Source: Polynucleobacter meluiroseus (GTDB taxonomy: Bacteria; Pseudomonadota; Gammaproteobacteria; Burkholderiales; Burkholderiaceae). Taken from it: a stretch of DNA of 64,000 nt. The translations under genes and the position numbers were made by a program. Shown in pieces: positions 10,459 to 20,772 of the stretch. Position 1 is the stretch's first letter. Each line of letters starts with the position of its first letter. The notes beneath the pieces are model-generated. The model searched no databases. It worked only from the letters and a program-made list of their open reading frames with translations, and had not been told where the DNA came from. Where the stretch lies: positions 62,001 to 126,000 of the forward strand of contig NZ_OANS01000003.1 in assembly GCF_900205755.1 (NCBI RefSeq). The letters are read 5' to 3'.

Positions 10459-10478
10459 GGATGACCACTTGGTCATCC
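10459..10478 (+). promoter_or_regulatory. RNA hairpin between atpE and atpF
   Basis: GGATGACC and GGTCATCC form a perfect 8-bp stem with a four-base loop (ACTT). No T-run follows, so it is not a standard terminator. It may stabilise the upstream atpE message or mark a processing point. Confidence 0.5.
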
Positions 10479-10509
10479 CATCGTTCTCAACAATACTGAA
10501 AGGAATATC

Positions 10510-10980
10510 GTGAATCTGAACGCGACCCTATTCGCGCAAATGATCGTTTTCTTTGTCTTATGGTGGGTTGTCGCACGCTTTGTGTGGCCACCACTTGTAA
10601 AGGCATTGGACGAACGCTCAGCCAAAATTGCTGAGGGCTTGGCAGCTGCTCAGCGCGGAAAAGAAGAATTAGCGCTTGCAAACAATGAAGTTGAATTAGA
10701 GCTCTCTAAAGCACGACAAGAAGGTGCCCAGCGTGTTGCCGAAGCTGAAAAACGCGCCCAAATGTCTGCAGATGAAATTCGCTCTAATGCACAAGCCGAT
10801 GCGGCTCGCATAATTGCTCAGGCAAAACAAGATGCAGATCAGCAGGTGACTCGTGCACGTGAAGCATTGCGCACTGAAGTGGCGGTACTCGCAGTAAAGG
10901 GCGCAGAACAAATTTTGCGCCGCGAGGTAGACGCTAAAACACACGGCGCCTTACTTGATCAACTAAAGGCAGAGCTTTGA
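10510..10980 (+). CDS. atpF: F0F1 ATP synthase subunit b
   Basis: 156 residues with a GTG start preceded by AAAGGA. One N-terminal membrane helix (residues 5-25) is followed by a long charged, Ala-rich coiled coil (about 40-135) that dimerises as the peripheral stalk. Ends one base before atpH. Confidence 0.95.
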   Translation: MNLNATLFAQMIVFFVLWWVVARFVWPPLVKALDERSAKIAEGLAAAQRGKEELALANNEVELELSKARQEGAQRVAEAEKRAQMSADEIRSNAQADAARIIAQAKQDADQQVTRAREALRTEVAVLAVKGAEQILRREVDAKTHGALLDQLKAEL

Positions 10981-10981
10981 T

Positions 10982-11518
10982 ATGGCTGAATTAGCCACGA
11001 TTGCTCGCCCTTATGCTGAGGCACTCTTTCAAGATGCAGAGCCTGCTGAGCGCGCAGTTTTTTTAGAGCAGCTTGGCGAGTTAGCTCAACTTGCAGGCAT
11101 GCCCGAAATCGCCTCTTTGTCTAATAGTCCAAAGGTATCAGCTGATGATTTAACTAAGCTGTTGTCCAGTATGGTGAAGACAAAGTTGGATGGCAAACTC
11201 GCTAGCTTTCTAAGCTTGGTGAATCAAAACCATCGCTTGGCAGCGGTACCTGAAATTGCTCGGCAATTTGAAGGCATGAAGAACCAAAGCGAAGATGCCG
11301 CGGAAGTAATTATTACAAGTGCATTTCCGCTAGATGGTGCAGCGCTGAAAGAATTGTTATCAAGTTTGAAGAAGCGTTTTGGGGGTAAAGAATTACGCCC
11401 AGCTATTCAAATTGATCCAAGCTTGATTGGTGGTGTACGCATTCAAGTTGGTGATGAGGTGTTGGATAGTTCAGTTAAGGCGCGTTTGGCTCAAATGCAA
11501 GTTAGTCTTAGCGCATAA
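10982..11518 (+). CDS. atpH: F0F1 ATP synthase subunit delta
   Basis: 178 residues, soluble. The N-terminal ATIARPYAEALFQ is the delta/OSCP opening that binds the alpha subunit N-terminus. The C-terminal part contains IDPSLIGGVRIQVGDEVLDSS, the family signature. It links F1 to the b-stalk. Confidence 0.96.
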   Translation: MAELATIARPYAEALFQDAEPAERAVFLEQLGELAQLAGMPEIASLSNSPKVSADDLTKLLSSMVKTKLDGKLASFLSLVNQNHRLAAVPEIARQFEGMKNQSEDAAEVIITSAFPLDGAALKELLSSLKKRFGGKELRPAIQIDPSLIGGVRIQVGDEVLDSSVKARLAQMQVSLSA

Positions 11519-11563
11519 GTAATCCCTATTAAGAACATACGAAATAAGACCCAGGAGTAAGTA

Positions 11564-13105
11564 ATGCAACTCAACCCTTCCGAGATCAGCGAACTGATCA
11601 AAAACCGAATTAGCGAAATGGGCGTTGACTCACAGCTTCGCAACGAGGGCACCGTCATTTCGGTGACCGATGGTATTTGCCGCGTTCACGGTCTGTCTGG
11701 CGTGATGCAGGGCGAAATGCTGGAGTTCCCAAATAATACGATTGGCCTTGCGTTAAACCTAGAGCGTGATTCAGTTGGTGCTGTAGTGTTGGGTGAATAT
11801 ACCCACATTAAAGAAGGCGACTCAGTCAAATGCACGGGACGCATTTTAGAAGTGCCAGTTGGCCCAGAATTGCTCGGCCGAGTAGTAAATGCATTGGGTC
11901 AACCGATTGATGGCAAAGGCCCTATTAATACAAAGCTTACTGACTTTATTGAAAAAGTTGCTCCAGGCGTTATTGCCCGCCAATCGGTTAGCCAGCCACT
12001 GCAAACTGGACTAAAAGCGGTGGATGCCATGGTTCCTATCGGGCGCGGTCAGCGCGAGCTCATCATTGGTGATCGCCAAACTGGTAAATCTGCGGTTGCG
12101 ATTGATGCCATCATTAATCAAAAAGGTAAAGGCGTTTATTGCGTTTATGTCGCTATCGGCCAAAAAGCATCGACCATTGCAAACGTAGTTCGTAAGCTCA
12201 CAGAGTTGGGCGCAATGCATTACACCGTGGTAGTAGCGGCAAGTGCATCCGAATCCGCAGCGATGCAGTATCTTTCCGCCTATGCTGGCTGCACAATGGG
12301 CGAATACTTCCGCGATCGTGGTGAAGATGCTCTGATCGTATATGACGACTTAACTAAGCAAGCGGTTGCATATCGTCAGATCTCCTTGTTGTTACGTCGC
12401 CCACCAGGCCGCGAAGCTTATCCTGGCGACGTGTTTTATCTCCACTCACGTTTGCTTGAGCGCGCTGCTCGTGTCAACGAAGAGTATGTCGAGAAATTTA
12501 CTAATGGTTCAGTTAAAGGCAAGACAGGTTCATTGACCGCATTGCCTATTATTGAAACTCAAGCTGGTGACGTTTCAGCATTCGTGCCAACCAACGTGAT
12601 TTCGATTACCGACGGCCAGATTTTCTTGGAAACAGACTTATTTAATGCGGGTGTTCGCCCTGCTATTAACGCCGGTATTTCAGTTTCCCGCGTGGGTGGT
12701 GCAGCACAAACTAAAGTAATCAAGAAGTTGTCTGGCGGTATTCGTACTGACTTGGCGCAATATCGTGAATTGGCTGCTTTTGCGCAGTTCGCTTCTGATC
12801 TTGATGACGTTACCCGCAGGCAATTAGAGCGCGGTAAGCGCGTTACCGAGTTATGCAAGCAAGCTCAATATAAGCCAATGCAAGTTTGGGAAATGGCAGC
12901 CTCCCTCTATGCAATGAATAACGGCTTCTTTGACGACATTGAAGTCAAGCATGTATTGTCATTCGAAAAAGGTTTGCATGAGCACTTGAAGTCCAAATAT
13001 GCAGACTTAGTTGCCCGCATTGAAGACACCAAAGAGCTCAACAAAGAAGATGAAGCATCTTTACGTGCAGCCATCGAGGACTACAAGCGCTCAGCCTCTT
13101 TCTAA
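11564..13105 (+). CDS. atpA: F0F1 ATP synthase subunit alpha
   Basis: 513 residues, full length. The P-loop [13 protein letters not shown] is near 169-181, and the signature [17 protein letters not shown] lies near 367-383. It forms the non-catalytic nucleotide sites of the F1 hexamer. Within the atp operon. Confidence 0.98.
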   Translation: MQLNPSEISELIKNRISEMGVDSQLRNEGTVISVTDGICRVHGLSGVMQGEMLEFPNNTIGLALNLERDSVGAVVLGEYTHIKEGDSVKCTGRILEVPVGPELLGRVVNALGQPIDGKGPINTKLTDFIEKVAPGVIARQSVSQPLQTGLKAVDAMVPIGRGQRELIIGDRQTGKSAVAIDAIINQKGKGVYCVYVAIGQKASTIANVVRKLTELGAMHYTVVVAASASESAAMQYLSAYAGCTMGEYFRDRGEDALIVYDDLTKQAVAYRQISLLLRRPPGREAYPGDVFYLHSRLLERAARVNEEYVEKFTNGSVKGKTGSLTALPIIETQAGDVSAFVPTNVISITDGQIFLETDLFNAGVRPAINAGISVSRVGGAAQTKVIKKLSGGIRTDLAQYRELAAFAQFASDLDDVTRRQLERGKRVTELCKQAQYKPMQVWEMAASLYAMNNGFFDDIEVKHVLSFEKGLHEHLKSKYADLVARIEDTKELNKEDEASLRAAIEDYKRSASF

Positions 13106-13123
13106 AGAGGTCGCGTACACATC

Positions 13124-13993
13124 ATGGCAAGCACAAAAGAAATACGATCTAAGATCAAGAGCGTGCAAAACACGCGCAAGATCACCAAAGCGATGGAGAT
13201 GGTGGCAGCATCTAAGATGCGCCGCGCTCAGGAGCGTATGCGTAATGCGCGCCCCTACGCTGAGAAAATTCGTGAAATTGTTGCGAACCTTTCAAAGGCG
13301 AATCCAGAGTACCGCCCCGCTTACATGGCAGTTCGTAAAGTCAAAAAGATTGGCACTATTCTGGTTACAACGGACAAGGGATTATGCGGCGGCCTGAATA
13401 CCAACGTTTTACGCTTGATTACAAATCAAGTTCGTGAAATGGGCGATGCGCAAATTGATATTGAGTTCACCGCCATTGGTACAAAGGGCCTGCAGTTCTT
13501 AAATCGCGCTAAAGCTAAGCTCATATCGCAAACGGTTCAACTTGGCGACACACCACATATGGATGTGTTGATTGGTGCAATTACAGCGCAGCTAGATGCA
13601 TTTGAGCGTGGCGAAATTGATGCCGTGTATTTGGCGTACAACCGCTTTGTTAATGCGATGAAGCAAGAGGCGGTCATTGAAAAGTTATTGCCATTAGAGT
13701 CAGCGGCAATGACGCCAAATGCAGAGACGGGCAACACTTGGGACTATCTCTATGAGCCAGATGCAGAATCTATTCTGAATGGCTTATTAAAGCGTTACGT
13801 AGAGGCAATGATTTATCAAGCACTTGCCGAGAACATGGCGTCAGAGCAATCTGCGCGAATGGTCTCAATGAAGGCAGCTTCAGATAATGCGAAGAACGTG
13901 ATTGGCGAATTGCAATTGGAATACAACAAAACTCGACAGGCTGCCATTACGAAAGAGTTGTCAGAAATTGTTGGTGGAGCGGCTGCTGTTTAA
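13124..13993 (+). CDS. atpG: F0F1 ATP synthase subunit gamma
   Basis: 289 residues. The N-terminal helix [20 protein letters not shown] and the C-terminal [20 protein letters not shown] form the coiled-coil central shaft rotating inside the alpha3beta3 ring. Full length and in the standard operon position. Confidence 0.97.
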   Translation: MASTKEIRSKIKSVQNTRKITKAMEMVAASKMRRAQERMRNARPYAEKIREIVANLSKANPEYRPAYMAVRKVKKIGTILVTTDKGLCGGLNTNVLRLITNQVREMGDAQIDIEFTAIGTKGLQFLNRAKAKLISQTVQLGDTPHMDVLIGAITAQLDAFERGEIDAVYLAYNRFVNAMKQEAVIEKLLPLESAAMTPNAETGNTWDYLYEPDAESILNGLLKRYVEAMIYQALAENMASEQSARMVSMKAASDNAKNVIGELQLEYNKTRQAAITKELSEIVGGAAAV

Positions 13994-14033
13994 GCGGTCA
14001 GCGTTTAAGAACATAAAAGAATTCAAGAATTAA

Positions 14034-15449
<1,416 letters not shown>

Positions 15450-15470
15450 TCGAATTCATCTAGGGAAATT

Positions 15471-15887
15471 ATGTCAACCATTCGCGTCGATGTCGTCAGT
15501 GCCGAGCGCTCTATTTTTAGCGGAGAGGCCAAGTTTGTAGCGCTTCCCGGTGAAACTGGTGAGCTGGGTATTCTGCACGGCCATACACCATTGATTACCC
15601 GCATACGGCCAGGTTCAGTTCGTATTGAAAAAGCAGACGGAGACGAGGAGTTCGTTTTTGTTGCCGGCGGTTATTTAGAGGTGCAGCCCGATCACGTCAC
15701 TGTACTAGCAGATACTGCTATTCGCGGTCATGATCTTGACGAAGCAAAGGCACTTGAAGCGAAGAAGCGTGCTGAAGAAGCAATGGAAAATCGCGGCACT
15801 GATTTTGATTTAGCATTGGCACAATCCGAATTTGCTATGGCAACTGCACAGCTCGCTGCGCTTGCTCGCTTCCGTCGTAAAAAGTAA
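15471..15887 (+). CDS. atpC: F0F1 ATP synthase subunit epsilon
   Basis: 138 residues. The N-terminal beta sandwich includes [19 protein letters not shown], and the C-terminal helical hairpin is Ala-rich. It is the rotor subunit that regulates ATPase activity. Last gene of the atp operon; a terminator-like hairpin begins at its stop codon. Confidence 0.96.
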   Translation: MSTIRVDVVSAERSIFSGEAKFVALPGETGELGILHGHTPLITRIRPGSVRIEKADGDEEFVFVAGGYLEVQPDHVTVLADTAIRGHDLDEAKALEAKKRAEEAMENRGTDFDLALAQSEFAMATAQLAALARFRRKK

Positions 15888-15926
15888 AAACCGGCCATTT
15901 AGCTTGTTGGTAAATGACCGGTTTTT
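15886..15926 (+). terminator. Terminator-like hairpin after atpC, overlapping the hemE start
   Basis: AAAAACCGGCCATTTA pairs with TAAATGACCGGTTTTT (15911-15926) around a nine-base loop, with one C/A mismatch, and the 3' arm ends in a T-run. This is a Rho-independent terminator for the atp operon and is near-symmetric, so possibly bidirectional. The only acceptable hemE start codons lie in the loop. Confidence 0.75.
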
Positions 15927-17016
15927 AAGGGCCTGCTTCGGCGAAGCGGTTGATCAAACACCGCTTTGGCTCATGCGACAAGCGGGGCGCTATCTTCCTG
16001 AATACAATGCCACGCGAGCAAGAGCGGGCAGCTTTTTAGGTTTAGCAAAAAATCCCTCATACGCAACTGAAGTAACACTCCAGCCATTAGAGCGTTATCC
16101 TTTAGACGCCGCTATCTTATTTTCAGATATTTTGACCATTCCAGATGCAATGGGATTGGGTCTCAAATTTACGGCTGGCGAAGGCCCAAGCTTCGAGCAT
16201 CCTTTGCGTACCGAAGAGGCCATTAAAAAGTTGCGTCCAGCCGACTTAGATCAACTTCAATATGTATTTGATGCCGTTTCTGAAATCCGCAAAGCATTGA
16301 CACAGGATGGTCAGCAGCGATTGCCACTCATTGGTTTTTCTGGAAGTCCTTGGACCTTAGCTTGTTACATGATTGATGGCTCAGGCTCAGATGACTTTCG
16401 TCATGCTAAGACTATGCTCTTTAGTCGGCCAGATTTACTAGAACATATTCTTGCTCTAAACATTGAGTCTGTCGCCGCGTATCTGGGTGAGCAAGTTAAG
16501 GCGGGCGCTCAGGCCTTGATGATTTTTGATACTTGGGGCGGATTACTTCCTGACGGGTGGTATCAGCGTTATTCTTTGGCCGCGATGCAAAAAGTCATTG
16601 CGCGATTGCCGCGAGACCACGAGGGTAGAAAAGTTCCTGTAATCATTTTCACCAAAGGTGGCGGGCTTTGGCTAAATGATATGGCACAAATCGGGGCAGA
16701 CGTGATCGCGCTAGATTGGACTATGTCAATTAGTCGCGCTAGAAAACAATTGTTAGCCATAAACAAACCTTTAGCCTTGCAGGGCAACTTAGATCCGTTG
16801 ATTTTATTTTCTGGGTCAAAACAGATAACGTCAGCAGCTAAGACGCTGTTAGATGATTTGGCAGATGCGCCGCCCCTAAATTCGGGACTGCATTCCTTGG
16901 ATGGCCATATTTTTAATTTGGGTCACGGCATCAATCAATTTACGCCGCCTGAGAGCGTTCAGGCCCTAGCGGAAACAGTGATTTCTCATTCTAAAGCCCT
17001 AAGAATCAAGCAATAA
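15904..17016 (+). CDS. hemE: Uroporphyrinogen decarboxylase
   Basis: 370 residues if TTG at 15904 is the start (TTG at 15907 is the alternative). An upstream in-frame ATG at 15832 would overlap atpC by 56 bases and add 24 non-family residues. The conserved core begins at NDRFLRAC and continues with [35 protein letters not shown] and [16 protein letters not shown]. It decarboxylates uroporphyrinogen III to coproporphyrinogen III in haem synthesis. The start region sits inside the atpC terminator hairpin, so initiation may depend on that fold. Confidence 0.93.
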   Translation: MLVNDRFLRACFGEAVDQTPLWLMRQAGRYLPEYNATRARAGSFLGLAKNPSYATEVTLQPLERYPLDAAILFSDILTIPDAMGLGLKFTAGEGPSFEHPLRTEEAIKKLRPADLDQLQYVFDAVSEIRKALTQDGQQRLPLIGFSGSPWTLACYMIDGSGSDDFRHAKTMLFSRPDLLEHILALNIESVAAYLGEQVKAGAQALMIFDTWGGLLPDGWYQRYSLAAMQKVIARLPRDHEGRKVPVIIFTKGGGLWLNDMAQIGADVIALDWTMSISRARKQLLAINKPLALQGNLDPLILFSGSKQITSAAKTLLDDLADAPPLNSGLHSLDGHIFNLGHGINQFTPPESVQALAETVISHSKALRIKQ

Positions 17017-17275
17017 TCACAAGTAATTACTAACTTAGCTGAGATTTGGTAGAAAGTTATGCACAGAAATGGGCAATAACAAAAAAACAGTGGGATTCGA
17101 GCTAAAGATAAACATTCACTTTTAGTAAGTTTTATAAATTACTGATTTATATAGATAAATAGTAATTTTCGCCAAATGAAACACATTCTTGATTCCTATA
17201 GAATGGCATTGAATAACCTAATTAAAGAATGATATCCACAGACTTATCCACAGGCGAAAATAGGAAGTCAAGCAA
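17017..17275. promoter_or_regulatory. AT-rich gap with DnaA-box-like sequences
   Basis: This 259-base gap is AT-rich, especially 17118-17169. It carries an exact DnaA box TTATCCACA at 17244-17252 and one-mismatch copies at 17232-17240 (ATATCCACA) and 17057-17065 (TTATGCACA), all on the same strand. It lies between hemE and priA in an origin-type neighbourhood. It may be an origin-like element, a DnaA reservoir or DnaA control of priA; the sequence alone does not decide. Confidence 0.5.
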
Positions 17276-19405
17276 ATGACTATGAAGCCTATAGTGGTGG
17301 CGGTGGTATTCGATAATCCCCTGGCCCAAAGCTTTGATTACTTGTGGAATATTGAAAAATTAGGCGCCTTACCCGAAATTGGCCAAATGGTAGAGGCCCC
17401 ACTCGGCAGGGCAATGGGTGTAGGCATCGTGATCAAAGTAAGCGATCACTCCGATTATGAAATCAACAAATTAAAGCAAATAGAGCGTTTGGGCCCCCTC
17501 CCCCCTCTAGATACAGCATTGCTAAGGCTCATGAATTTCGCTAGCCAATATTACATCCATGCTTTAGGTGAAACCATATTGCCAAGTATTCCAAAGATGT
17601 GGAAAAAACCAGATGATTGGGAAAAGATACCCAAAAAATTAGAGGCGGCGCGCAGGAAAGTTGCAGCGACTTCAAGGGCTAAAGAGGGGTTTATCAGCAA
17701 AGAGCAGCTGAACGCCGAACAAAAAAAAGCGCTTTTGGCATTGGTTGGAAATGAAGACAACGAGAGGCAATTTAGAGCGATCTTGTTGCAAGGACAAACA
17801 GGGAGCGGCAAAACAGCAGTATTTTTAAACTGGCTTGCTGATGTCTTGAGTGATCCCCAAGCACAAGTACTGATATTGGTGCCAGAAATCAATTTAACGC
17901 CTCAACTAGAGCGCAGAGTCATGGCTTATTTTCCCGACAAAGTAATGTCCGTTTTGCATAGTGGAGTTAGCGAAAATAAACGGGGTGTTGCTTGGTTTGA
18001 TGCAATGTCTGGAAAAGCGCAGATTATTCTTGGCACTCGTTTGGCTGCACTAACGCCAATTCCGAATTTGCGTGCCATTGTCGTAGATGAAGAGCATGAC
18101 CCATCGTATAAGCAACAAGAGGGCACTCGCTATTCGGCTCGCGACTTAGCAATTTGGCGCGCACATGATCAGGCAATTCCAATTCTGTTAGCTTCCGCTA
18201 CGCCCTCCTTAGAAACATGGATGGCGGCGCAGTCGGGGCGTTACGAATACATTCGCCTTGATCAGCGTGCGCAAGGGGCGAGCTTGCCAAAGGTGAACTT
18301 AATTAACACTCGGGACCCCCAGCATCAATTTAGCCCCGGAGATGTAGGCGCAACAAAAGAAAAAAATGTTATTTCGAAAACCTTGTTTAAGGCGATAACG
18401 CGAAATTTAGCTGCCAAAAAACAATGTCTGATTCTGATCAATCGCAGGGGTTATGCGCCCGTATTAAGTTGTACTGCGTGTAACTGGTTATCAAGGTGCA
18501 CCCATTGCACGGCCTATATGGTTTTACATAAGGCAGGTGCAATCAGCAAACGATCCGTATTGAGCTGTCATCATTGTGGATTGGTGAAGAATATTCCTAC
18601 TCACTGCCCAGAGTGCGGCAATGCTGACTTAAAAATGCTTGGTCAGGGCACGCAAAAAATAGAAGATGCAATTGAGCAAATGTGGCCAGAAGCAAATATA
18701 TTGAGAGTGGATACAGATTCGAGTAGATCAAGCAAAGGAGTTGAGGCCCTCTTTCAGGAAATACATAATGGAAACGTGGACATCGTGGTCGGCACTCAGA
18801 TGATTGCAAAAGGGCATGATTATCAAAACATCGGATTAGTGGCGGTGTTGGATGTCGATGGCCGACTTTACTCGGCAGACTTTAGGGCGGCTGAAAGACT
18901 ATTTGCTCAATTGGTGCAAGTTGCTGGTAGAGCTGGAAGATCCAATACAGATGGCCAAGCCAGTGGAGATATTTATATTGAGACGCAGTACCCAGAGGCC
19001 GCTGTATTTCAATATCTTTTGCAGCATGATGTTGATGGATTTCTGACGCACACCGCACAAGAAAGAGGTGAGGCGAAATTACCGCCCTACACTTACCAGG
19101 CCTTAGTGCACGCGGAGGCTAGAAGCCTAGACAAGGCCATTGAATTTTTAAGCGCCCTAAAAGGGAGATTAAAGGATCAAGGCTTAATGGCAAAGGATTT
19201 GAAGATTCACGATCCCGTGCCCAAAACCATGATGCGGGTTGCAGGATCAGAGCGGGCCCAATTAGTTATTGAATCTGCCAATCGAAAAATATTACAAAAG
19301 ACTTTAGAAATCATTGATCAGCAATTGCGCCAAGAGTCGACTGGGCGCATAAGCAAAGCATCCCGGATTCGCTGGCTCATAGAGCGCGACCCGATCGCCA
19401 TCTAA
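17276..19405 (+). CDS. priA: Primosomal protein N' (replication restart helicase PriA)
   Basis: 709 residues. An N-terminal DNA-binding domain precedes the helicase core: GQTGSGKTAVF near 173 (Walker A), VVDEEHDPSYKQQEGTRYSA near 267 (Walker B), and a zinc region with C-x2-C pairs between about residues 395 and 450 (SCTAC, RCTHC, SCHHCG, HCPECG). IVVGTQMIAKGHDY and LVQVAGRAGRS are the late helicase motifs. It reloads the replisome at stalled forks. The preceding gap holds DnaA boxes. Confidence 0.96.
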   Translation: MTMKPIVVAVVFDNPLAQSFDYLWNIEKLGALPEIGQMVEAPLGRAMGVGIVIKVSDHSDYEINKLKQIERLGPLPPLDTALLRLMNFASQYYIHALGETILPSIPKMWKKPDDWEKIPKKLEAARRKVAATSRAKEGFISKEQLNAEQKKALLALVGNEDNERQFRAILLQGQTGSGKTAVFLNWLADVLSDPQAQVLILVPEINLTPQLERRVMAYFPDKVMSVLHSGVSENKRGVAWFDAMSGKAQIILGTRLAALTPIPNLRAIVVDEEHDPSYKQQEGTRYSARDLAIWRAHDQAIPILLASATPSLETWMAAQSGRYEYIRLDQRAQGASLPKVNLINTRDPQHQFSPGDVGATKEKNVISKTLFKAITRNLAAKKQCLILINRRGYAPVLSCTACNWLSRCTHCTAYMVLHKAGAISKRSVLSCHHCGLVKNIPTHCPECGNADLKMLGQGTQKIEDAIEQMWPEANILRVDTDSSRSSKGVEALFQEIHNGNVDIVVGTQMIAKGHDYQNIGLVAVLDVDGRLYSADFRAAERLFAQLVQVAGRAGRSNTDGQASGDIYIETQYPEAAVFQYLLQHDVDGFLTHTAQERGEAKLPPYTYQALVHAEARSLDKAIEFLSALKGRLKDQGLMAKDLKIHDPVPKTMMRVAGSERAQLVIESANRKILQKTLEIIDQQLRQESTGRISKASRIRWLIERDPIAI

Positions 19406-19421
19406 AGGACGGGTAATTACC

Positions 19422-19814
19422 TTAGGCGTCAGCACCCGAGTTGTATTGCTCCAGACTCATCAGTCGTTCAAACTCGCTAGTGAGAACTTCTTGGGACGCA
19501 GGTTTGATTTTAAAAAGCCATGTTGTGTAAGGCTCAGCGTTCACTAGCTCGGGGGTGTTATCCATTGTGGAATTGAGGGCCACTATTTCGCCGCTGATAG
19601 GAGCATGAATATCACTTGCTGCCTTAACAGATTCAATTGCTGCAACTACTTCTCCTTGCTGAACTAGTTGCCCAAGCTTGGGCGCCTGAAAAAAGGTGAC
19701 GTCACCCAAAGCTTCTTGCGCATGGTTGCTAATGCCCACCCAAACAAGTGCATCGCTTTCAAGCGAGGCCCATTCGTGAGTTTGTGCAAAACTAAAGGTA
19801 TCTTGTGTTTTCAT
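19422..19814 (-). CDS. gcvH: Glycine cleavage system H protein (lipoyl carrier)
   Basis: 130 residues from the ATG at 19814, which follows an AGGA ribosome-binding site; the reading from 19862 adds 16 residues without family character. THEWASLESDALVWVGIS is the typical opening, and the lipoyl lysine is Lys64 in IESVKAASD. GcvH shuttles the methylamine group between GcvP and GcvT and can also serve as a lipoyl donor. No gcvT or gcvP lies nearby, so its partners are elsewhere or absent. The upstream region is shared with the divergent hydrolase gene. Confidence 0.93.
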   Translation of the reverse strand: MKTQDTFSFAQTHEWASLESDALVWVGISNHAQEALGDVTFFQAPKLGQLVQQGEVVAAIESVKAASDIHAPISGEIVALNSTMDNTPELVNAEPYTTWLFKIKPASQEVLTSEFERLMSLEQYNSGADA

Positions 19815-19853
19815 GTTTTTTCCTAAGTGAGATATTTTATCTTTACTGCCTAT

Positions 19854-19867
19854 ACTAAGCACTTAGT
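19854..19867. promoter_or_regulatory. Dyad between divergent gcvH and hydrolase genes
   Basis: ACTAAG and CTTAGT are inverted around CA in the 74-base divergent intergenic region, overlapping a TATACT (19851-19856) that could be a -10 for the rightward gene. This may be an operator for a dimeric regulator; no regulator gene is adjacent. Confidence 0.3.
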
Positions 19868-19888
19868 TACTCAATAAACACTTTTCAT

Positions 19889-20542
19889 ATGCCTATCAAA
19901 CTAGGAATTGTCCCCGTCACACCCTTTGAACAAAACTGCTCAATACTCGTCTGCCAAGAAACGGGGGATGCAGCAGTGGTGGATCCAGGCGGCGATATTG
20001 AAAAGATTTTAGATGGCGTCAAGCAACTGGGCGGTACCGTTAAAAAGATTTTGCTCACCCATGGGCATCTTGATCATTGCGCTGCTGCAAAGGACTTGGC
20101 AGATCAGTTACATGTGCCTATTGAGGGGCCCCAGATAGAAGAGCGATTTTGGTTAGATCAACTACCAGAGCAAACTGTCCGGTTTGGTTTTGGTCATGCA
20201 AAAGCATTTACTCCAACGCGTTGGCTTGAAGACGGCGATCACGTGAAGGTAGGTAATGTAGATTTGGAGGTATTTCATTGTCCGGGGCATACGCCAGGAC
20301 ATGTTGTGTTCTTTGATCGGGAGGATAGACTCGCCATCGTCGGCGACGTTCTTTTTGCGGGATCTATTGGTAGAACCGATTTCCCAAGGGGCAATCATGC
20401 GGATTTGATTAACGCAATTAAAACAAAACTCTGGCCATTGGGTGACGATGTTCAGTTTGTTCCAGGGCATGGCCCAATGTCTACTTTTGGAGAAGAACGC
20501 GCATCAAACCCCTATGTGGGCGACCAAGCTAGCCAGCAATAA
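19889..20542 (+). CDS. Metallo-beta-lactamase-fold hydrolase (glyoxalase II-like)
   Basis: 217 residues. The metal motif THGHLDH (57-63) is followed by HCPGHTPGHVVF, GDVLFAGSIGRTDFPRG and VPGHGPMSTFGEE, which supply the remaining His and Asp ligands. The short form without the glutathione-binding C-terminal domain resembles E. coli YcbL (GloC), a type II glyoxalase. A thioesterase activity on S-lactoylglutathione is plausible but not proven. Confidence 0.88.
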   Translation: MPIKLGIVPVTPFEQNCSILVCQETGDAAVVDPGGDIEKILDGVKQLGGTVKKILLTHGHLDHCAAAKDLADQLHVPIEGPQIEERFWLDQLPEQTVRFGFGHAKAFTPTRWLEDGDHVKVGNVDLEVFHCPGHTPGHVVFFDREDRLAIVGDVLFAGSIGRTDFPRGNHADLINAIKTKLWPLGDDVQFVPGHGPMSTFGEERASNPYVGDQASQQ

Positions 20543-20544
20543 AA

Positions 20545-20730
20545 CTAGGCTTTAGCGGAGCCAGTGCGATGTGTGCGGTTATAAAGGCAGCTAGCGCAAA
20601 TCCAACGCTGCTTGCGATTGCTAGTAGGAATCCAAGTGCCGCCCTCGAGTCGTTTTTCACGACTGCAAGAGGAGCAAAATTTTAGGCTTTGCGAAGCGTC
20701 TTGGGTAGCTGCTGGGGTAGAAGTCGTCAT
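20545..20730 (-). CDS. Small CxxC-CxxC zinc-ribbon-like protein, unknown function
   Basis: 61 residues from the ATG at 20730 (a TTG at 20736 would add two). Two Cys pairs, FCSSC (Cys19, Cys22) and ICASC (Cys45, Cys48), are spaced by 22 residues, which suggests one structural zinc ribbon. The rest is basic and polar. It ends two bases from the convergent hydrolase gene and follows the desaturase gene on the same strand, 42 bases after it. Codon use is unremarkable. I do not recognise a characterised homologue. Confidence 0.65.
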   Translation of the reverse strand: MTTSTPAATQDASQSLKFCSSCSREKRLEGGTWIPTSNRKQRWICASCLYNRTHRTGSAKA

Positions 20731-20772
20731 GGGCAATCCAGGTAAGCCAAATCTTATACAGAGAGATCTATT

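Noticed and set aside
15832..15903. ATG at 15832 as the hemE start
   Set aside because: It lies in another frame inside atpC and adds 24 residues without family similarity; conserved HemE sequence begins near NDRFLRAC.
19815..19888. Glycine riboswitch before gcvH
   Set aside because: The gap is only 74 bases and shared with a divergent gene; a glycine aptamer, single or tandem, would not fit and no conserved core was seen.
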